Shown: positions 6,046 to 7,202 of the stretch, piece after piece
Position numbering within the stretch: the first letter of the stretch is position 1
Layout: each line of letters opens with the position of its first letter
Source of the DNA: DATEPR01 sp036503065
GTDB lineage: Bacteria > Actinomycetota > Actinomycetes > Mycobacteriales > Pseudonocardiaceae
Length of the DNA stretch: 7,202 nt
Direction of reading: 5' to 3'
NCBI GenBank assembly: GCA_036503065.1
Contig: DASXXM010000384.1
Location: 1-7,202, forward strand
Translations under genes and position numbers: made by a program
Notes under the pieces: generated by a model
What the model saw: the letters and a program-made list of their open reading frames with translations, nothing else
What the model was told of the DNA's origin: nothing
Databases searched by the model: none

Positions 6046-6947
6046 CAACCACCGCCCTGCCCACCGAAGCCGATGTCGCGGCCGCAGCGCGCCGGATCAG
6101 GCCGTACGTCCGACGCACGCCCGTACTGGACGCTTCCGTCGATGGGCAGCCGGTGGTGTTCAAACTGGAACACCTGCAGCTCACGGGATCGTTCAAACTA
6201 CGCGGCGCGCTGAACGCGTTGCTGTTGGGCCCACGACCGGATCTGGTCGTCACGGCATCCGGCGGGAACCACGGCCTGGCCGTCGCGACCGCGGCTGGGC
6301 TGCTGGGCCTGCCGGCCGTGGTCTACGTCCCGGAAACGGTGCCGGCGGGCAAGGCACGCCGGATCGAAGCCGCCGGGGCGCGACTGGTTCGCGTTGGCAC
6401 GCGGTACGCGGACGCGGCGGCGGCCGCCCAGTCCGCTTCCGCCGCTCCCGGCAGCCGTTATCTGCCGGCATATGACGACGTCGACGTGATCGCCGGGCAG
6501 GGGACGGTGGCTGCCGAGGTGGTTCTTGATCGGCCGGAGGTGGACACGTTCGTCATCGCGGTTGGTGGGGGCGGTTTGGCGGCCGGCACGGTGGTTGGCG
6601 GCGGACGTCCGGTGCTCGCGGTCGAACCGGATGGTTGTTGTTGCCTGCACGGCGCGTTGGCGGCCGGGGAACCGGTGGACACGGTGGTCAATTCGGTGGC
6701 GGCGTCCGCCCTTGGCGCTACCCGCGTCGGCACCCTGCCGTTCGAGTTGTTGCGGGACAGCCGTTCGTGCCTGGTCAGCGACGCGGAACTGCTGGCGGCG
6801 CGGGACCGGCTGTGGGAGGAGTTCCGGCTCGCCGTCGAGCCAGCGGCGGCGGTGCCCTTCGCGGCCCTGCTGTCCGGCCAGGTGTCCGGCGCTCTCCCGT
6901 GCCTTGTCCTGTGCGGCGGGAACACCGACTGGCAGCCGTCGGACTAG
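6042..6947 (+). CDS. PLP-dependent threonine/serine dehydratase-like enzyme
   Basis: A 301-residue fold-type-II PLP enzyme of the threonine dehydratase/serine racemase family, without a C-terminal ACT regulatory domain. The Schiff-base lysine is K52 in TGSFKLRGA (48-56). SGGNHG (73-78) binds the substrate carboxylate, GGGGL (175-179) is the phosphate-binding loop, and CGGNTD (291-296) is the usual C-terminal motif near the pyridine nitrogen. Such enzymes eliminate water from hydroxy-amino acids to give a keto acid and ammonia, or racemise them. Three consecutive cysteines (199-201) follow E195, near the divalent-metal site of serine racemases. Start ATG 6042 overlaps the hydrolase stop by 4 nt (ATGA); GGAGG sits only 1 nt upstream, so initiation probably relies on coupling. 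The stop overlaps the convergent mnmA stop. Exact substrate is uncertain. Confidence 0.88.
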   Translation: MTTTALPTEADVAAAARRIRPYVRRTPVLDASVDGQPVVFKLEHLQLTGSFKLRGALNALLLGPRPDLVVTASGGNHGLAVATAAGLLGLPAVVYVPETVPAGKARRIEAAGARLVRVGTRYADAAAAAQSASAAPGSRYLPAYDDVDVIAGQGTVAAEVVLDRPEVDTFVIAVGGGGLAAGTVVGGGRPVLAVEPDGCCCLHGALAAGEPVDTVVNSVAASALGATRVGTLPFELLRDSRSCLVSDAELLAARDRLWEEFRLAVEPAAAVPFAALLSGQVSGALPCLVLCGGNTDWQPSD

Positions 6948-7202
6948 CGGGTCGCCGCGATCGTGGTGCTGGCCAGGACCAGGTCTCCTGCTGGGTCCGG
7001 TTGGTACAGGACCGCTGCTTGGCCTGGGGCCACGCCGGACAGGGGCTCCGTCAGGCGGATTACCAGTTCGTCGCCCTGGAGGATGGCTGTTGCCGGGGCC
7101 AGGCCGCCGTGGGCTCGGACCTGGACCGTGCACTCCGTCTTTGTCAGAGGGGTGCCGGAGGGCCACGTGGGGGTTGTGCCGGTGATTTCTGTTACCGCCA
7201 GG
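6944..7202 (-). CDS. mnmA: tRNA-specific 2-thiouridylase MnmA, C-terminal part
   Basis: Only the last 85 or so residues are in the window; the N-terminal PP-loop and catalytic cysteines lie beyond the right edge. The visible part is the C-terminal beta-barrel of MnmA, which helps hold tRNA during 2-thiolation of wobble U34. Recognisable pieces are VQVRAHGG, a GDELVIRL strand, EPLSGVAPGQAAVLY, and the terminal GDLVLASTTIA, close to the actinobacterial MnmA ending. The stop TAG is the reverse complement of 6944-6946 and lies inside the stop region of the convergent dehydratase gene. No terminator separates the two. Confidence 0.9.
   Translation of the reverse strand, partial: LAVTEITGTTPTWPSGTPLTKTECTVQVRAHGGLAPATAILQGDELVIRLTEPLSGVAPGQAAVLYQPDPAGDLVLASTTIAATR

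Noticed and set aside
6198..7166. Minus-strand open frame of 322 codons opposite the dehydratase and entering mnmA
   Set aside because: It runs in a different frame from the recognisable MnmA C-terminus and has low-complexity composition.
1..7202. CRISPR array, tRNA/rRNA gene, insertion sequence or integrase
   Set aside because: No regularly spaced repeats, no tRNA-like T-loop (GGTTCGAATC type), no transposase or recombinase motifs and no terminal inverted repeats were seen.

Overview
The window is high-GC DNA with strong codon-position bias, frequent GTG starts and tightly packed genes. It comes from an actinomycete, plausibly Pseudonocardiales or Streptomyces-like; genus is not determinable from the sequence alone. 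Two housekeeping-type genes on the minus strand flank a plus-strand metabolic cassette.

Minus-strand backbone. The right edge (6944-7202) is the C-terminal end of the tRNA 2-thiouridylase MnmA. At the left are a short zinc-site methionine-synthase-like protein (644-1675) and, 13 nt downstream of it, a conserved hypothetical protein that runs off the window (1-630). From general knowledge of actinobacterial genomes, mnmA, a short MetE-like gene and ligA lie close together on one strand, so the cassette appears to sit inside a conserved neighbourhood.

Plus-strand cassette (1825-6947). Six genes run IIB, IIC, IID, IIA, ceramidase-like hydrolase, PLP-dependent dehydratase. The first four form a complete mannose-family (Man/Fru/Sor) PTS permease, with the phosphorylatable histidines of IIA and IIB visible. 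IIC/IID (8 nt), IIA/hydrolase (1 nt) and hydrolase/dehydratase (4 nt) overlap, which implies co-translation. The hydrolase has the metal-binding and nucleophile motifs of neutral ceramidase but no signal peptide and no C-terminal domain. It should therefore act in the cytosol, where a PTS delivers phosphorylated substrate. The dehydratase belongs to the threonine dehydratase/serine racemase fold.

Control. Three non-coding gaps carry signal: a 149-nt divergent region before IIB; a 171-nt AT-rich gap between IIB and IIC with a good promoter, a hairpin and a near-consensus DasR/GntR-type operator; and a 117-nt gap before IIA with a long interrupted hairpin.

Working model (inference): a PTS imports and phosphorylates an N-acylated or amino-acid-conjugated sugar, the ceramidase-like enzyme cleaves its amide bond in the cytosol, and the PLP enzyme deaminates the hydroxy-amino acid or amine released. 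The operator suggests a link to amino-sugar (GlcNAc-type) control. Enzyme I, HPr and a dedicated regulator are not in the window.
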